Positions 8,726 to 17,209 of a stretch of DNA of 64,000 nucleotides are shown piece by piece (positions within the stretch are counted from its first letter, which is position 1; each line of letters opens with the position of its first letter). Source of the DNA: Burkholderiaceae bacterium (GTDB taxonomy: Bacteria; Pseudomonadota; Gammaproteobacteria; Burkholderiales; Burkholderiaceae_E); the NCBI GenBank assembly GCA_016710525.1, contig JADJVQ010000012.1, positions 62,001-126,000 on the forward strand, written 5' to 3'. The position numbers and the translations under genes are program-made. The notes beneath the pieces were generated by a model. It ran no database searches. It was not told the DNA's origin and worked only from the letters and a program-made list of their open reading frames with translations.

Positions 8726-9440
8726 ATGACTTTCTTCCGCCGTCTGTTCCCCCGCCTGATCGCTGTGGCCGCCCTGTCCGCGTCCTCGTTCGCCTCGGCA
8801 GCGTCCATCGATTTCACCGCGTCCAGCCCGTGGTCTGGCGCAAACAACCAGACCACGTTCAGCAGCGGCATCGCCACGCTCACCGCGACCGCCTCGGGCG
8901 GCGGCATCGCACCGGTCATGCGGTTCAACTCGCCGGGCGTGTGCACGGGTGCTGCGATCTCGCTCAGCTGCAATGGCGACGGAATCGGCCTGTATGCGCC
9001 GATCTCGGTTCCGTTCGTGGGTCAGGTGGACCTGTCGCCGGAGATCGACCGGCTGGGCCGCAACGAGGAGCTGGTGGTGAACTTCTCGCACGCGGTGAAC
9101 ATCACCTCCATCGAAGTCCTCAATCTCTTCTCGCTGAACCTGGGAATGCTCTCCTTCAACGAGCGCTTTCAGGTGTCGATCAACGGCGGCGCCTATGCCA
9201 CCTATGGCGGTCCCAATCAGACCTCGGGCTCCGGCTACTTCCTGCAAGCCTTGAACGGCCAGCCCGTGACCTCGCTGAATCTGCGCCCCGACACCTCGGT
9301 GCTGGGCAATCTGGCCAGTGATTTCACGCTGGCGCGGATCGTACAGCGAAGTGCCGGAGCCCTCGGCACTGGCACTGGGGCTGGCGGGCCTGGGCGCGAT
9401 CGGCCTGGCCGGACTTCGCGGCCGCCGTCGCCGCGGCTGA
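8726..9440 (+). CDS. PEP-CTERM sorting domain-containing exported protein, frameshifted before the sorting signal
   Basis: The protein starts with a clear signal peptide (TFFRRLFPRLIAVAALSASSFASAA). A roughly 180-residue beta-rich body follows, without a family I can name. In the starting frame the text derails after DFTLARI and would run into the next gene to 9781. In the neighbouring frame the bases from 9348 encode EVPEPSALALGLAGLGAIG, a further LAGL and an arginine cluster, then TGA at 9438-9440. That is a textbook PEP-CTERM sorting signal: PEP motif, hydrophobic helix, basic end. A one-base indel near 9335-9347 therefore splits the gene. PEP-CTERM proteins are processed by an exosortase and usually go with exopolysaccharide; no exosortase lies in this window. 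Confidence 0.85.
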
Positions 9441-9449
9441 GCGCCCGGC

Positions 9450-10487
9450 TCAGGCCGCCAGCACCGAGACGCCGCGGCCTGCCAGCCCCAGCACCGCCTC
9501 GTCGCCGACCTGCCAGCCCTGATCCACCAGGGAAGACACGACAAACACCGCGCCCAGCGCGGTCTCGAAGGTCAGCTCGACATGGCTGCCCAGGTAGGCG
9601 CAGCCGAGCACCCGGGCGGGCAGACCCTCGCCGCTGCGCGCCAGCATCCAGGCCTCGGGGCGGACCGCCACCTTCACGGCGCCGGCCGGCGCCGCCCGCG
9701 CCGAACCCAAGCGCAGCGGGCCGATCCGTACCTGGCCGTCGGCCTGCGCGACACCGTCGAACAGCATGGCCTCGCCCATGAAGCCGGCCACGAAGGCGCT
9801 GGCGGGCCGTTCATAGAGTTCGCGCGGGCTGCCCGACTGGGCGATCACGCCGGTGTTCATCACGATGACCTGGTCGCTGACCGCCAGCGCCTCGCTCTGG
9901 TCATGGGTGACGTAGGCCACCGTCAGGCCCAGGCGCTGCTGCAGGTCGCGGATCTCCTGGCGCATCGAGCGGCGCAGCCGTGCATCGAGGTTGGACAGCG
10001 GTTCGTCGAACAGCATCACCGAGGGTTCGAGCACCAGCGCGCGCGCCACCGCGACGCGCTGCTGCTGGCCGCCGGAGAGTTCGCCCGGCATGCGGGCGTC
10101 GTAGCCTTCCAGGCCCACGCTCGCCAGTGCGGCGCGCGCGCGCCGCCGGGTTTCGTCGCGCGACACCCCGCTGACCGACAGGCCGTAGCCGACATTGCCG
10201 ATCACGCTCAGGTGCGGAAACAGCGCGTAGCTCTGGAACACCATGCACACGTTGCGTTCGGCCGGCCCCTGGTCGGTGACGTCCTGGCCGTCGATCAGGA
10301 TGCGTCCGCTGGTCGGCGAATCGAGGCCAGCGACCATGCGCAGCAGCGTGGTCTTGCCGCAGCCCGACGGCCCCAGGATGGTGGTGAGCGTGCCTTTGGG
10401 CACGCTGAAGTCCACCCCGCGGATCACCAGCGGCGCGTCGGCTCCGCCGTAGCGCTTGGTGACCCCGACGAATTCGATGCCCGACAT
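9450..10487 (-). CDS. ABC transporter ATP-binding protein, ferric iron (FbpC/AfuC-like)
   Basis: A 345-residue ATPase with Walker A GPSGCGKTT, signature ELSGGQQQRVAVARA, Walker B VMLFDEPLSNLDARLR and switch VTHDQSEAL, plus a C-terminal TOBE region from about residue 235. It is 30 bases after the large permease gene and completes the second importer. Closest in pattern to FbpC-type iron ATPases. The 3' end converges with the PEP-CTERM gene, 9 bases away. Confidence 0.9.
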   Translation of the reverse strand: MSGIEFVGVTKRYGGADAPLVIRGVDFSVPKGTLTTILGPSGCGKTTLLRMVAGLDSPTSGRILIDGQDVTDQGPAERNVCMVFQSYALFPHLSVIGNVGYGLSVSGVSRDETRRRARAALASVGLEGYDARMPGELSGGQQQRVAVARALVLEPSVMLFDEPLSNLDARLRRSMRQEIRDLQQRLGLTVAYVTHDQSEALAVSDQVIVMNTGVIAQSGSPRELYERPASAFVAGFMGEAMLFDGVAQADGQVRIGPLRLGSARAAPAGAVKVAVRPEAWMLARSGEGLPARVLGCAYLGSHVELTFETALGAVFVVSSLVDQGWQVGDEAVLGLAGRGVSVLAA

Positions 10488-10517
10488 GATCAGTCCCTTC
10501 CGAAAGTCTGCCGGCGC

Positions 10518-12713
10518 TCAGCGCAGCGCGACGCGCCGGCCCAGCGAGCGTTCGCCCACCAGGCCCTGGATCAGCAGCGTGGCCAGCGACATCAGGACGA
10601 TCAGCGCGGTGCAGTAGGCCAGCGCCACGCCGTAGTCGCCGTTGCCGACCCGGCCGATGATGTAGGTGGTGGCCAGTTCGGTCTGCGCGGTGACCAGGAA
10701 GACCACCGCCGACACCGTGGTCATCGAGCGCACGAAGCTGTAGATCAGCGCGGCCACCAGCGCCGGCTTGAGCAGCGGCAGCACGATGCGCCGCAATGTG
10801 GTCGCGGTGCCCGCGCGCAGCATCATCGAGGCCTCGTCCAGCGACTTGTCGATCTGCTGCAGGCTGGCGGTGCCGGCGCGCACGCCCACCGGCAGGTTGC
10901 GGAACACGAAGCACAGCACGATGATCAGCGCCGTTCCGGTCAGCTCGAAAGGCGGCACATTGAAGGCCAGGATGTAGCTCACGCCCAGCACCGTGCCCGG
11001 AATGGCAAAACTCAGCAGCGCGCCGAACTCGAAGCTGCGCTGGCCGGCAAAGCGCGTGCGCGCCAGCAGCCAGGCGATCAGCAAGCCCAGCGTGGCACAC
11101 AGCGGCGCAGCAATCGCCGCCAGCTTGACGGTGGTGAACAGCGAGTTCCAGGCGGTGCCCGCCCAGACCAGGCCGAACTCGCCCCATTGCACATCGAAGG
11201 CGGTGGCGAAGTGGGCCAGCGTGGGCGTGTAGTCGCGTCCCCAGGTGCGCACGAAGCCGCCGGCAATAGCGAAGGCATAAACCACCAGCGTGAAGCCGAT
11301 CCAGGGCAGCGCCAGGGCCAGGCACAGGCGGCGCACGGGATCGGGCAGCGGTATCGGCAGTCCGGCATCGCCTTTGCCGGACACGGTGGCATAGCCGGCG
11401 CGCCCGATCACCCGCTGCTGGGCGAAGAACACCGTCAGCGCGAACAGCGTCAGCACCAGCGCCAGCGAAGCCGCACGGCCCTGGTCGTACTGCGCGCCGA
11501 CGATCGCGAAGAAGATGTCGGTGGACAGCACCGAGAACTGGCCGCCGACGATGATGGGATTGCCGAAGTCGGCCATGCTCTCGATGAAGCCGATCAGGAA
11601 CGCGTTGGCCAGGCCGGGCTTCATCAGCGGCAGGGTCACGGTCAGGAAGGTGCGGGTGCGGCTGGCGCGCAGGGTCTGCGCGGCTTCTTCCATGGCCGGG
11701 CTGATGCCCTGCACCACGCCGCGCAGGATCATGAAGGCGATCGGCGTGAATGCAAAGAGCTGCGCCAGCCACAGGCCGAACAGACCATAGAACCAGCGGC
11801 TCGGCGTGATGCCGAAGGCCCACTCCAGTGCCTGGTTGACCAGGCCCGCGCGGCCGAACAGCAGGATCAGCCCCAGGCCGACCACGAAGGGCGGCGTGAT
11901 GATCGGCAGCAGCGCCAGGCCATTGAGCGGGCGCGACAGCCGGCGCGGGCCGCGTTCGGCCAGCAGCGCGATCAGTGCGCCCAGGATCGTGGTGCCGGTC
12001 GCGGTGAGCAGCGCCAGGAACAGCGTGTTCCAGGCCACGCCGCAGCGCGCGCCTGCGCCCAGGCAGGCCAGTCCCCAGAGCCGTTCGCTGCCCAGGCGCT
12101 CCAGCAGGATGGCGACCGAGGGCTGGCCGGCGTCATCCAGGAACGCCCCGGCCAGCGCCCGTGCCACCGGCAGCGCGACGAACAGCGCCAGCAGCGCGGC
12201 CGACAGCACGACCGCGCCGGCAATGAACAGGTCGCCGCGAAAAGCGCCGAGGCGGGCCACGCCCGCGGCCAGCTGGATCAGCAGCGCGAGCAGCACCAGC
12301 GCGCCCCCGACGCCGATGCCGGGCTGTCCCGCGGTCAGCTCGCCGAACAGCGAAGTCGCGCCGGCGAAGCTCCAGCCGCGAGCCCCGATCGCGAAGGCCG
12401 CACCCAGCACGCCGGACAGGCCGAGCAGCGCGCCGCCCAGCAGCAGGGCGCCCTGGCGCCGCCCGGCCGGCGCGCGCCAGCCCACCACGCCGAGCGCCAG
12501 ACCGAGCGGCGCTGACCACAGCCAGGGGCGGCCATGGCGCGCCGCCTGCACCAGGCCGCTGGCGGTATCGTGTCCGTCGAAGGCGCCGGCCACGGCCTGC
12601 AGCAGCGTGAGCTCCTGCGGGAAATACCAGGGCAGCAGGCAAAAGGCGGCTGCGCCCAGCGCCAGCCAGCTGGCCAGCGCGCGCCGGAATCGATGGACGG
12701 GGCCGGGATTCAC
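10518..12713 (-). CDS. ABC transporter permease, fused FbpB/AfuB type
   Basis: A 731-residue permease made of two BPD halves. Each half has its own EAA loop: MEEAAQTLRASRTRTF near residue 330 and LDEASMMLRAGTATTLRR near residue 630. An extra N-terminal region of about 200 residues carries several hydrophobic helices, longer than classical FbpB (about 500). The start overlaps the end of the damaged binding-protein gene by 4 bases. With the ATPase and the two binding proteins it forms a ferric-iron-type importer. Confidence 0.9.
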   Translation of the reverse strand: MNPGPVHRFRRALASWLALGAAAFCLLPWYFPQELTLLQAVAGAFDGHDTASGLVQAARHGRPWLWSAPLGLALGVVGWRAPAGRRQGALLLGGALLGLSGVLGAAFAIGARGWSFAGATSLFGELTAGQPGIGVGGALVLLALLIQLAAGVARLGAFRGDLFIAGAVVLSAALLALFVALPVARALAGAFLDDAGQPSVAILLERLGSERLWGLACLGAGARCGVAWNTLFLALLTATGTTILGALIALLAERGPRRLSRPLNGLALLPIITPPFVVGLGLILLFGRAGLVNQALEWAFGITPSRWFYGLFGLWLAQLFAFTPIAFMILRGVVQGISPAMEEAAQTLRASRTRTFLTVTLPLMKPGLANAFLIGFIESMADFGNPIIVGGQFSVLSTDIFFAIVGAQYDQGRAASLALVLTLFALTVFFAQQRVIGRAGYATVSGKGDAGLPIPLPDPVRRLCLALALPWIGFTLVVYAFAIAGGFVRTWGRDYTPTLAHFATAFDVQWGEFGLVWAGTAWNSLFTTVKLAAIAAPLCATLGLLIAWLLARTRFAGQRSFEFGALLSFAIPGTVLGVSYILAFNVPPFELTGTALIIVLCFVFRNLPVGVRAGTASLQQIDKSLDEASMMLRAGTATTLRRIVLPLLKPALVAALIYSFVRSMTTVSAVVFLVTAQTELATTYIIGRVGNGDYGVALAYCTALIVLMSLATLLIQGLVGERSLGRRVALR

Positions 12714-13740
12714 CGGGGCAGGGCGCCGACTTCTCTTTCCCAGCGGGCGATCAGGCGACGGCGCTCGGCGGCGGAGCCGTACTTGGCGTAGTCGTAGTCG
12801 ATCAGCCGGATGCGCTTGAAATCGGGCACGCGTGGATCGACCGGCGTGGCCTTGTTCGAGGGGAGCTGGAACTGGCGGGCGGCGGCGCCGAACTGCTGCG
12901 CTTCGCGGTCAGCGCCCACTCGTAGAGCCCGCCTGGCGTTGTCCAGGTTGCGCGCGCCCTTGACGATCGACATCGAGCCGATCTCGGCGCCGGTGCCTTC
13001 GGCAGGCGTGATCGTGGCCACCGGGAAACCCTGCGCCGCTTCGGTCGGGCCGTCGTGCACGAAGCTGATCGAGATCGCGGTTTCGCCGCGCGCCACCGCC
13101 TTGATCGGTCCGGTGCCCGAGCGCGTGTACTGGCTGATGTTCTTGTGCAGGGCCTTGAGGTAGTCGAACGCCTTGTCTTCGCCCATCAGCTGCACCAGCG
13201 TCGCGATCATCGTGTACGCCGTGCCGCTCGACGCCGGGTTCGCGACCTGGATCTCGCCCTTGTATTCGGGCTTCAGCAGATCGGCCCAGCTGGGCACCGC
13301 AGCTTCTTCTGGCCATCAGTTCGGTGTTGTAGCCGAAGCCGAGCGGGCCGGAATAGATGCCGACGGTGCGGTAACGGCTTGGCGGCCTGCTGTTGCGCCC
13401 AGACGTGCAGCTGGCCCAGGGCTGGCGAGCGGTACTCCAGCGTGAGGTCCTGTTCGGCTGCCTGCAGGTGCGGGTCGCCGGTGCCGCCGAACCAGAGGTC
13501 GGTCTTGGGGTTGGCGCGCTCGGCGGTGAGCTGGGCCAGCGCCTCGCCCGAGCCGCGCATCGACAGGTTCACCCTGATGCCCGTGGAGCGGGTGAACACC
13601 GTCTGGATCATGCCGCACCAGTCGGCCTGCACCGAACAGATCACATTGACCTGGCCTTTGTCCTGGCCCTTGTTCTGGGCAACGGCCGCATGCGGTGCGG
13701 CCAACAGCGCGAGGACCATCAGCAGTCGGCGGCGGATCAT
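12710..13740 (-). pseudogene. Fe-type ABC substrate-binding protein, multiply frameshifted
   Basis: The N-terminus starts at 13740 with a signal peptide (IRRRLLMVLALLAAPHAAVAQ) and reads well to WAQQQAAK, including TDLWFGGTGDPHLQAAE. Three stretches then lie in different frames: RYRTVGIYSGPLGFGYNTELMA, then VPSWADLLKPEYKGEIQVANP to the end (SAAERRRLIARWEREVGALPR). Shifts occur near 13370 (an extra C) and near 13305. A compensating pair lies near 12910-12945, where LYEWALTA is read out of frame between DNARRA and EAQQFG. At least four indels thus break the gene, while the residues remain very similar to the intact paralogue encoded at 13758-14822. It is either decaying or badly sequenced. Confidence 0.85.
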
Positions 13741-13757
13741 GGTGTTCGCTCCCCCAG

Positions 13758-14822
13758 TCAGCGCGCCAGGGCCTCGACTTCGCGCTGCCAGCGGTCGATC
13801 AGCCGGCGGCGCTCGCTGGCCTTGCCGTACTTCTCGAAGTCGTACTTGATGAGCCGCACGGTATCGACGGCTGGAATGCGCGGATCGGGCTTGAAGGTCT
13901 TGTTGGCCGGCACCTGCAGCGAATTGGCGCGCGCGCCGATCTGCTGGCCGGCCGGACTCATCAGCCAGTCGTAGTACTTGAGGGCCTCGGCCTTGTGGCG
14001 CGCGCCTTTGACCAGGGCGATGCCGCCGATCTCGTAGCTGGTGCCTTCGCAGGGCGCGGCCGACTTCACTTGGGTGAAGCCCTGCTGGCGCTCGTTCTCG
14101 AAGCCGAAGATGAAGCTCACGCCGATGCCGACCTCGCCCTTGGCCACGCTCTTGGCCTGGGCGGTGCCGCTGCGCGTGTACTGGGTGACGTTGCGGTGCA
14201 GCTTCTTCAGGTAGTCGAAGGCGGGTTCCTCGCCCATCATCTGCACCAGGCCCGCCAGGATGGTGTAGCCGGTGCCGCTGGAGGCCGGATGCGAGGTTTC
14301 GATCTCGCCCTTGTAGGCCGGGTTGAGCAGGTCGGACCAGCAGCGCGGCGCTGCGAGCTTCTTCTTCTTCAGCACGTCCTCGTTCCAGCCGAAGCCGATC
14401 GCGCTGGTGTAGAAACCGCCGACCATGTTGCCGCTCATCGCGTACTGGCGCACCGCCCAGCCGTGCAGGTCGTTCAGGTAGGCGGGGCGGTAGGCCTCCA
14501 GCAGACCGGCTTCGGCGGCCTGCAGATACGGGTCGCCGGTGCCGCCCCACCACAGGTCGGTCTTGGGGTTGGCGGCTTCGGCGCGCAGTTGCGCCAGCGC
14601 TTCGCCGGTGGCCTTGCGCACCTGCAGCACCTTGATGCCGGTGGCGGCCTGGAACTCCTTGGCGGCCAGCTCGCACCAGGTCTGGTCGGTGGAGCACAGC
14701 GCGGTGAGCTGCGGGGCCTGGGCGAAGGCACTGCCGGTGCCGAGCAATCCCAGCGCCAGCGGGATCAGTCGGGTGATGCCGTGCTGCAAAGTGCGTGCGA
14801 GGCGGCGCGTGACGGGGCGCAT
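13758..14822 (-). CDS. Fe3+-type ABC transporter periplasmic substrate-binding protein
   Basis: A binding protein of 354 residues counted from the ATG at 14822. A signal peptide (RRLARTLQHGITRLIPLALGLLGTGSAFAQ) precedes a mature part with ALCSTDQTWCELAAKEFQ, TDLWWGGTGDPYLQAAE, SDLLNPAYKGEIETSHPASSGTGY and a basic C-terminus (ERRRLIDRWQREVEALAR). These match the AfuA/FutA-like group in which the ASSGTGY segment borders the ligand site. It is a paralogue of the damaged gene 17 bases downstream, so one transporter once had two receptors. The longer frame upstream of 14822 lacks signal-peptide character and was not used. Confidence 0.9.
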   Translation of the reverse strand: MRPVTRRLARTLQHGITRLIPLALGLLGTGSAFAQAPQLTALCSTDQTWCELAAKEFQAATGIKVLQVRKATGEALAQLRAEAANPKTDLWWGGTGDPYLQAAEAGLLEAYRPAYLNDLHGWAVRQYAMSGNMVGGFYTSAIGFGWNEDVLKKKKLAAPRCWSDLLNPAYKGEIETSHPASSGTGYTILAGLVQMMGEEPAFDYLKKLHRNVTQYTRSGTAQAKSVAKGEVGIGVSFIFGFENERQQGFTQVKSAAPCEGTSYEIGGIALVKGARHKAEALKYYDWLMSPAGQQIGARANSLQVPANKTFKPDPRIPAVDTVRLIKYDFEKYGKASERRRLIDRWQREVEALAR

Positions 14823-14978
14823 GGCGGTTTCCGGTGAAAAAAGGAATGGGGACAGCTTAGCGCAGCGCTGGCGCGGCCCGCGATGACCGCTACCGGGCGA
14901 TTCGCGCAGCAAAGCGCAGAGCACAGCCTGGGGCCGCGTATGCGCACGCAGACGCAGGGCGCGGGGCGATGATGGCCC

Positions 14979-15935
14979 TCAAGGCTGTACGCGGTGCAGC
15001 GGCTCCTCGCCGCCCACGAATCGCGCCACGTTGGCGCAGACGATGTCGGCCAGTCGTGCAAAGCCCTCGGGCCCGCTGGATCCCGACACGTGTGGCGTGA
15101 TGATCAGGTTGGGCGTGTTCCAGATCGCATCGTCCGGGCCCAGCGGCTCGGGGTCGGTCACGTCGATGCCCGCGCCGCCCAGGTGGCCGCTTTCGAGCGC
15201 GGCGATCAGCGCCGAACGATCGACCACGTTGCCGCGCGCCACGTTGATCAGCAGCGCGCCCGGTTTGCAGGCCGCGAGCTGCGCCGCGCCGATCAGGCCG
15301 CGCGTGCGCGCTCCCGAGGGCACGGTCACCAGCACCACATCGGCCTGGGCCAGCACCGCCTCGAGCTCGTCGGCGCGGCGGACTTCGTCGAGCGCCGGGT
15401 CGGGCCGCGCGCTGCGCGACACGCCGACGATGCGCATGCCGAAGCCGCGCGCGCGCAGTGCCGTCTCGCGCCCGATGCTGCCGTAGCCGACGATGGCCAG
15501 CGTGCGTCCGCGCAGCGAGCGAATGCCGGGTGCGATCTGCGGCGACTCCCAGGCGCTGCGGGCCTGCGCGGCCAGCGCCATCGGCAGCCGCCGGATCAGG
15601 GCGAGCATCAGCATCATCGCGTGCTCGGCCACCGTGGGCGACCAGCTGTCGCCCGCGTTGGCGACGACCACGCCCGGCGGCACGCCGTGGGCCTCCAGCC
15701 CCTCGTAGCCGGCGGTGACGAGCTGAATGAATTTCAGCCGGCCCGCATGCTGGCGAAGGATGTCCGCCGTCGTGCGCGAATAGTCGGCTCCGGCCATCAG
15801 CAGGATGTCTGCATCGACGATCGCCCCCGGCAAGGCCTTGATGTCGCGCACGGTTTGCGCGGTGAGCCCTGCAATGCGCGTCAGGCGCTCGAGCAGTGCG
15901 GCTTCGGCGATGCGTGTCCAGACGACGATCTTCAT
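14979..15935 (-). CDS. D-2-hydroxyacid dehydrogenase, NAD-dependent
   Basis: A 318-residue enzyme with the NAD-binding motif VGYGSIGRETALRA and the catalytic trio of the family: Arg in NVARGNVVD, Glu in VTDPEPL and His in ITPHVSG. It reduces a 2-keto acid or oxidises a D-2-hydroxy acid; glyoxylate/hydroxypyruvate-type substrates are likely but not shown. It precedes the binding-protein gene on the same strand by about 156 bases and is probably a separate unit. Confidence 0.88.
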   Translation of the reverse strand: MKIVVWTRIAEAALLERLTRIAGLTAQTVRDIKALPGAIVDADILLMAGADYSRTTADILRQHAGRLKFIQLVTAGYEGLEAHGVPPGVVVANAGDSWSPTVAEHAMMLMLALIRRLPMALAAQARSAWESPQIAPGIRSLRGRTLAIVGYGSIGRETALRARGFGMRIVGVSRSARPDPALDEVRRADELEAVLAQADVVLVTVPSGARTRGLIGAAQLAACKPGALLINVARGNVVDRSALIAALESGHLGGAGIDVTDPEPLGPDDAIWNTPNLIITPHVSGSSGPEGFARLADIVCANVARFVGGEEPLHRVQP

Positions 15936-15970
15936 GGGCGAGCGTGTTCCATCAGAGGTGGGGCAGTGGG

Positions 15971-16357
15971 CTACCAGAGCGTCTTGCTGTGAAACTCGAC
16001 GAATGCCGGATCGACAGTAACCAGCATCATCGACTCGAGTTCACTCTGGGCGGCCAGGATGCGATCGAAGGGGTCGCGATGGGTCTGTGCGTAGGTGCCC
16101 GCGCGCAACGCGTGAGTCAGGCCGATGGGCAGTGTCTCGAAACCGTCGGCTGCGACCAGTTCGGCAAATCGTTCGACCACTCGAGGCAAGGTCTCGAGCT
16201 TGCCGAGCCGAACCTTGGTCGCGATCTCCCAGGCACTCGCCGAGCTGACACAGACCTCGTTGCGCTCGTCGGCGATCGCGGCGCGCGCGTTGGCTGAGAG
16301 TCGAGAGTCATCGGTGAACCACCAGAGCAGCGCGTGCGTATCGAGCAGCAGTCGCAT
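15971..16357 (-). CDS. PIN-domain toxin, VapC-like
   Basis: A 128-residue PIN-domain protein. It has the first acidic residue in LLLDTHALLWW, the central ASAWEIATK segment, and DPFDRILAAQ followed by a late Asp in LVTVDPAF, together forming the metal-binding nuclease site. VapC-type toxins cut RNA and are held inactive by the cognate antitoxin. The ATG at 16357 has GGGAGG upstream. It follows the antitoxin gene by 40 bases; that gap contains a (AG)7 run. Confidence 0.9.
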   Translation of the reverse strand: MRLLLDTHALLWWFTDDSRLSANARAAIADERNEVCVSSASAWEIATKVRLGKLETLPRVVERFAELVAADGFETLPIGLTHALRAGTYAQTHRDPFDRILAAQSELESMMLVTVDPAFVEFHSKTLW

Positions 16358-16380
16358 CAGGGACCTCCCGTGGTGTGAAC

Positions 16381-16394
16381 AGAGAGAGAGAGAG
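16381..16394. repeat. (AG)7 dinucleotide run between antitoxin and toxin genes
   Basis: Seven tandem AG units occupy most of the short spacer that separates the two genes of the toxin-antitoxin operon, close to the toxin ribosome binding site. It is the only such dinucleotide run noted. Confidence 0.8.
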
Positions 16395-16397
16395 GCC

Positions 16398-16631
16398 CTA
16401 TCGGCCTTCCCAAGCATCCAATTCACCAGGCGGCAGCGGGTCGAAGAACTCGTCGCCCACTTTACCGGCAAGCCGGCCCGGCTGGCGGCGGGCAGGTTCC
16501 CTGGCCAGCGGCATCAGCCGCGCATAGGGTTTGCCCGCCTTGGCCAGAATGATTTCCTGGCCGGCATGGGCCTGGTCGATCAGACGCGACAGGTGCGTCT
16601 TGGCCTCATGGACATTGACGATGATCGGCAT
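16398..16631 (-). CDS. Antitoxin, Phd/YefM family, partner of the PIN toxin
   Basis: A 77-residue protein starting IIVNVHEAKTHLSRLIDQ with KAGKPYARLMPL, the N-terminal DNA-binding fold of Phd/YefM antitoxins. The C-terminal part (VGDEFFDPLPPGELDAWEG) is the flexible toxin-wrapping tail. It is encoded first, as is usual for such operons. Two direct GACTAAGT repeats upstream are candidate autoregulatory sites. Confidence 0.9.
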   Translation of the reverse strand: MPIIVNVHEAKTHLSRLIDQAHAGQEIILAKAGKPYARLMPLAREPARRQPGRLAGKVGDEFFDPLPPGELDAWEGR

Positions 16632-16653
16632 GGCAACTCTGGGCGATGTAGCG

Positions 16654-16674
16654 GACTAAGTTTGTTGACTAAGT
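16654..16674. promoter_or_regulatory. Direct repeat GACTAAGT-5-GACTAAGT, candidate antitoxin operator
   Basis: Two exact 8-base copies separated by five bases sit 23 bases upstream of the antitoxin start, in a locally AT-rich patch of a GC-rich window. Autorepression through such sites is known for antitoxins; its use here is inferred. Confidence 0.5.
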
Positions 16675-16735
16675 CTAAATTGAGTTGGCCTGTGGGTCAA
16701 CGAGTGAACGCCGTCCTGCGCCAGCAAGCGGATGC

Positions 16736-17200
16736 TTATGGCACCTCCCGATAGGCCCTTCCGCGCGCCCGCACCGGGTCCAGCAGCGACCAGTCGCCCT
16801 GCTCCAGCTCGAACCCCTTGGGGAAGGGCGGGCGCAGCTCCATGTTCAGCGAGCGCATCACCCGGTCATCGCGGTAGTAGCAGCGAACCACCACGTTGAC
16901 CAGCAGCAGCGCAAGCCCGGGCGATTCGTCACGCAGGCGTTGCGTCAGCGCCGCCTGCTGGTCGGCGTCCAGATCGGCCAGGCAGCCACCGGCCCAATCG
17001 TCCAGCCGTGCCAGCGCCTGCGTGATCTGCGGCGCGTCGCGCCCGAGACTGGCCACGATGTCGGCGAAGATCCGCTCGTCATCGGCGCCGGGCACGCTGA
17101 ATTCGTCGCTGGCCGGCACCATCGCGCCGGCCAGCGCGCGCAGGCTGCGCTGCTGGCGGGCTGACAGAGGCGCGGGGACGATCGTCGCGTGGGTTCGCAT
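16736..17200 (-). CDS. Gluconate 2-dehydrogenase subunit 3-like small subunit of the GMC oxidoreductase
   Basis: A 154-residue protein with LSARQQRSLRALAGAMVPAS and a conserved C-terminal part (VVVRCYYRDDRVMRSL...PPFPKGF). This resembles the small subunit of membrane-bound gluconate/fructose-type dehydrogenases, which helps to assemble or export the flavin subunit. I see no strong Tat motif in it. It starts 9 bases after the GMC oxidoreductase stop, which supports a complex. The cytochrome c subunit usual in three-subunit enzymes is not adjacent. Confidence 0.72.
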   Translation of the reverse strand: MRTHATIVPAPLSARQQRSLRALAGAMVPASDEFSVPGADDERIFADIVASLGRDAPQITQALARLDDWAGGCLADLDADQQAALTQRLRDESPGLALLLVNVVVRCYYRDDRVMRSLNMELRPPFPKGFELEQGDWSLLDPVRARGRAYREVP

Positions 17201-17209
17201 GCGGGTCTT

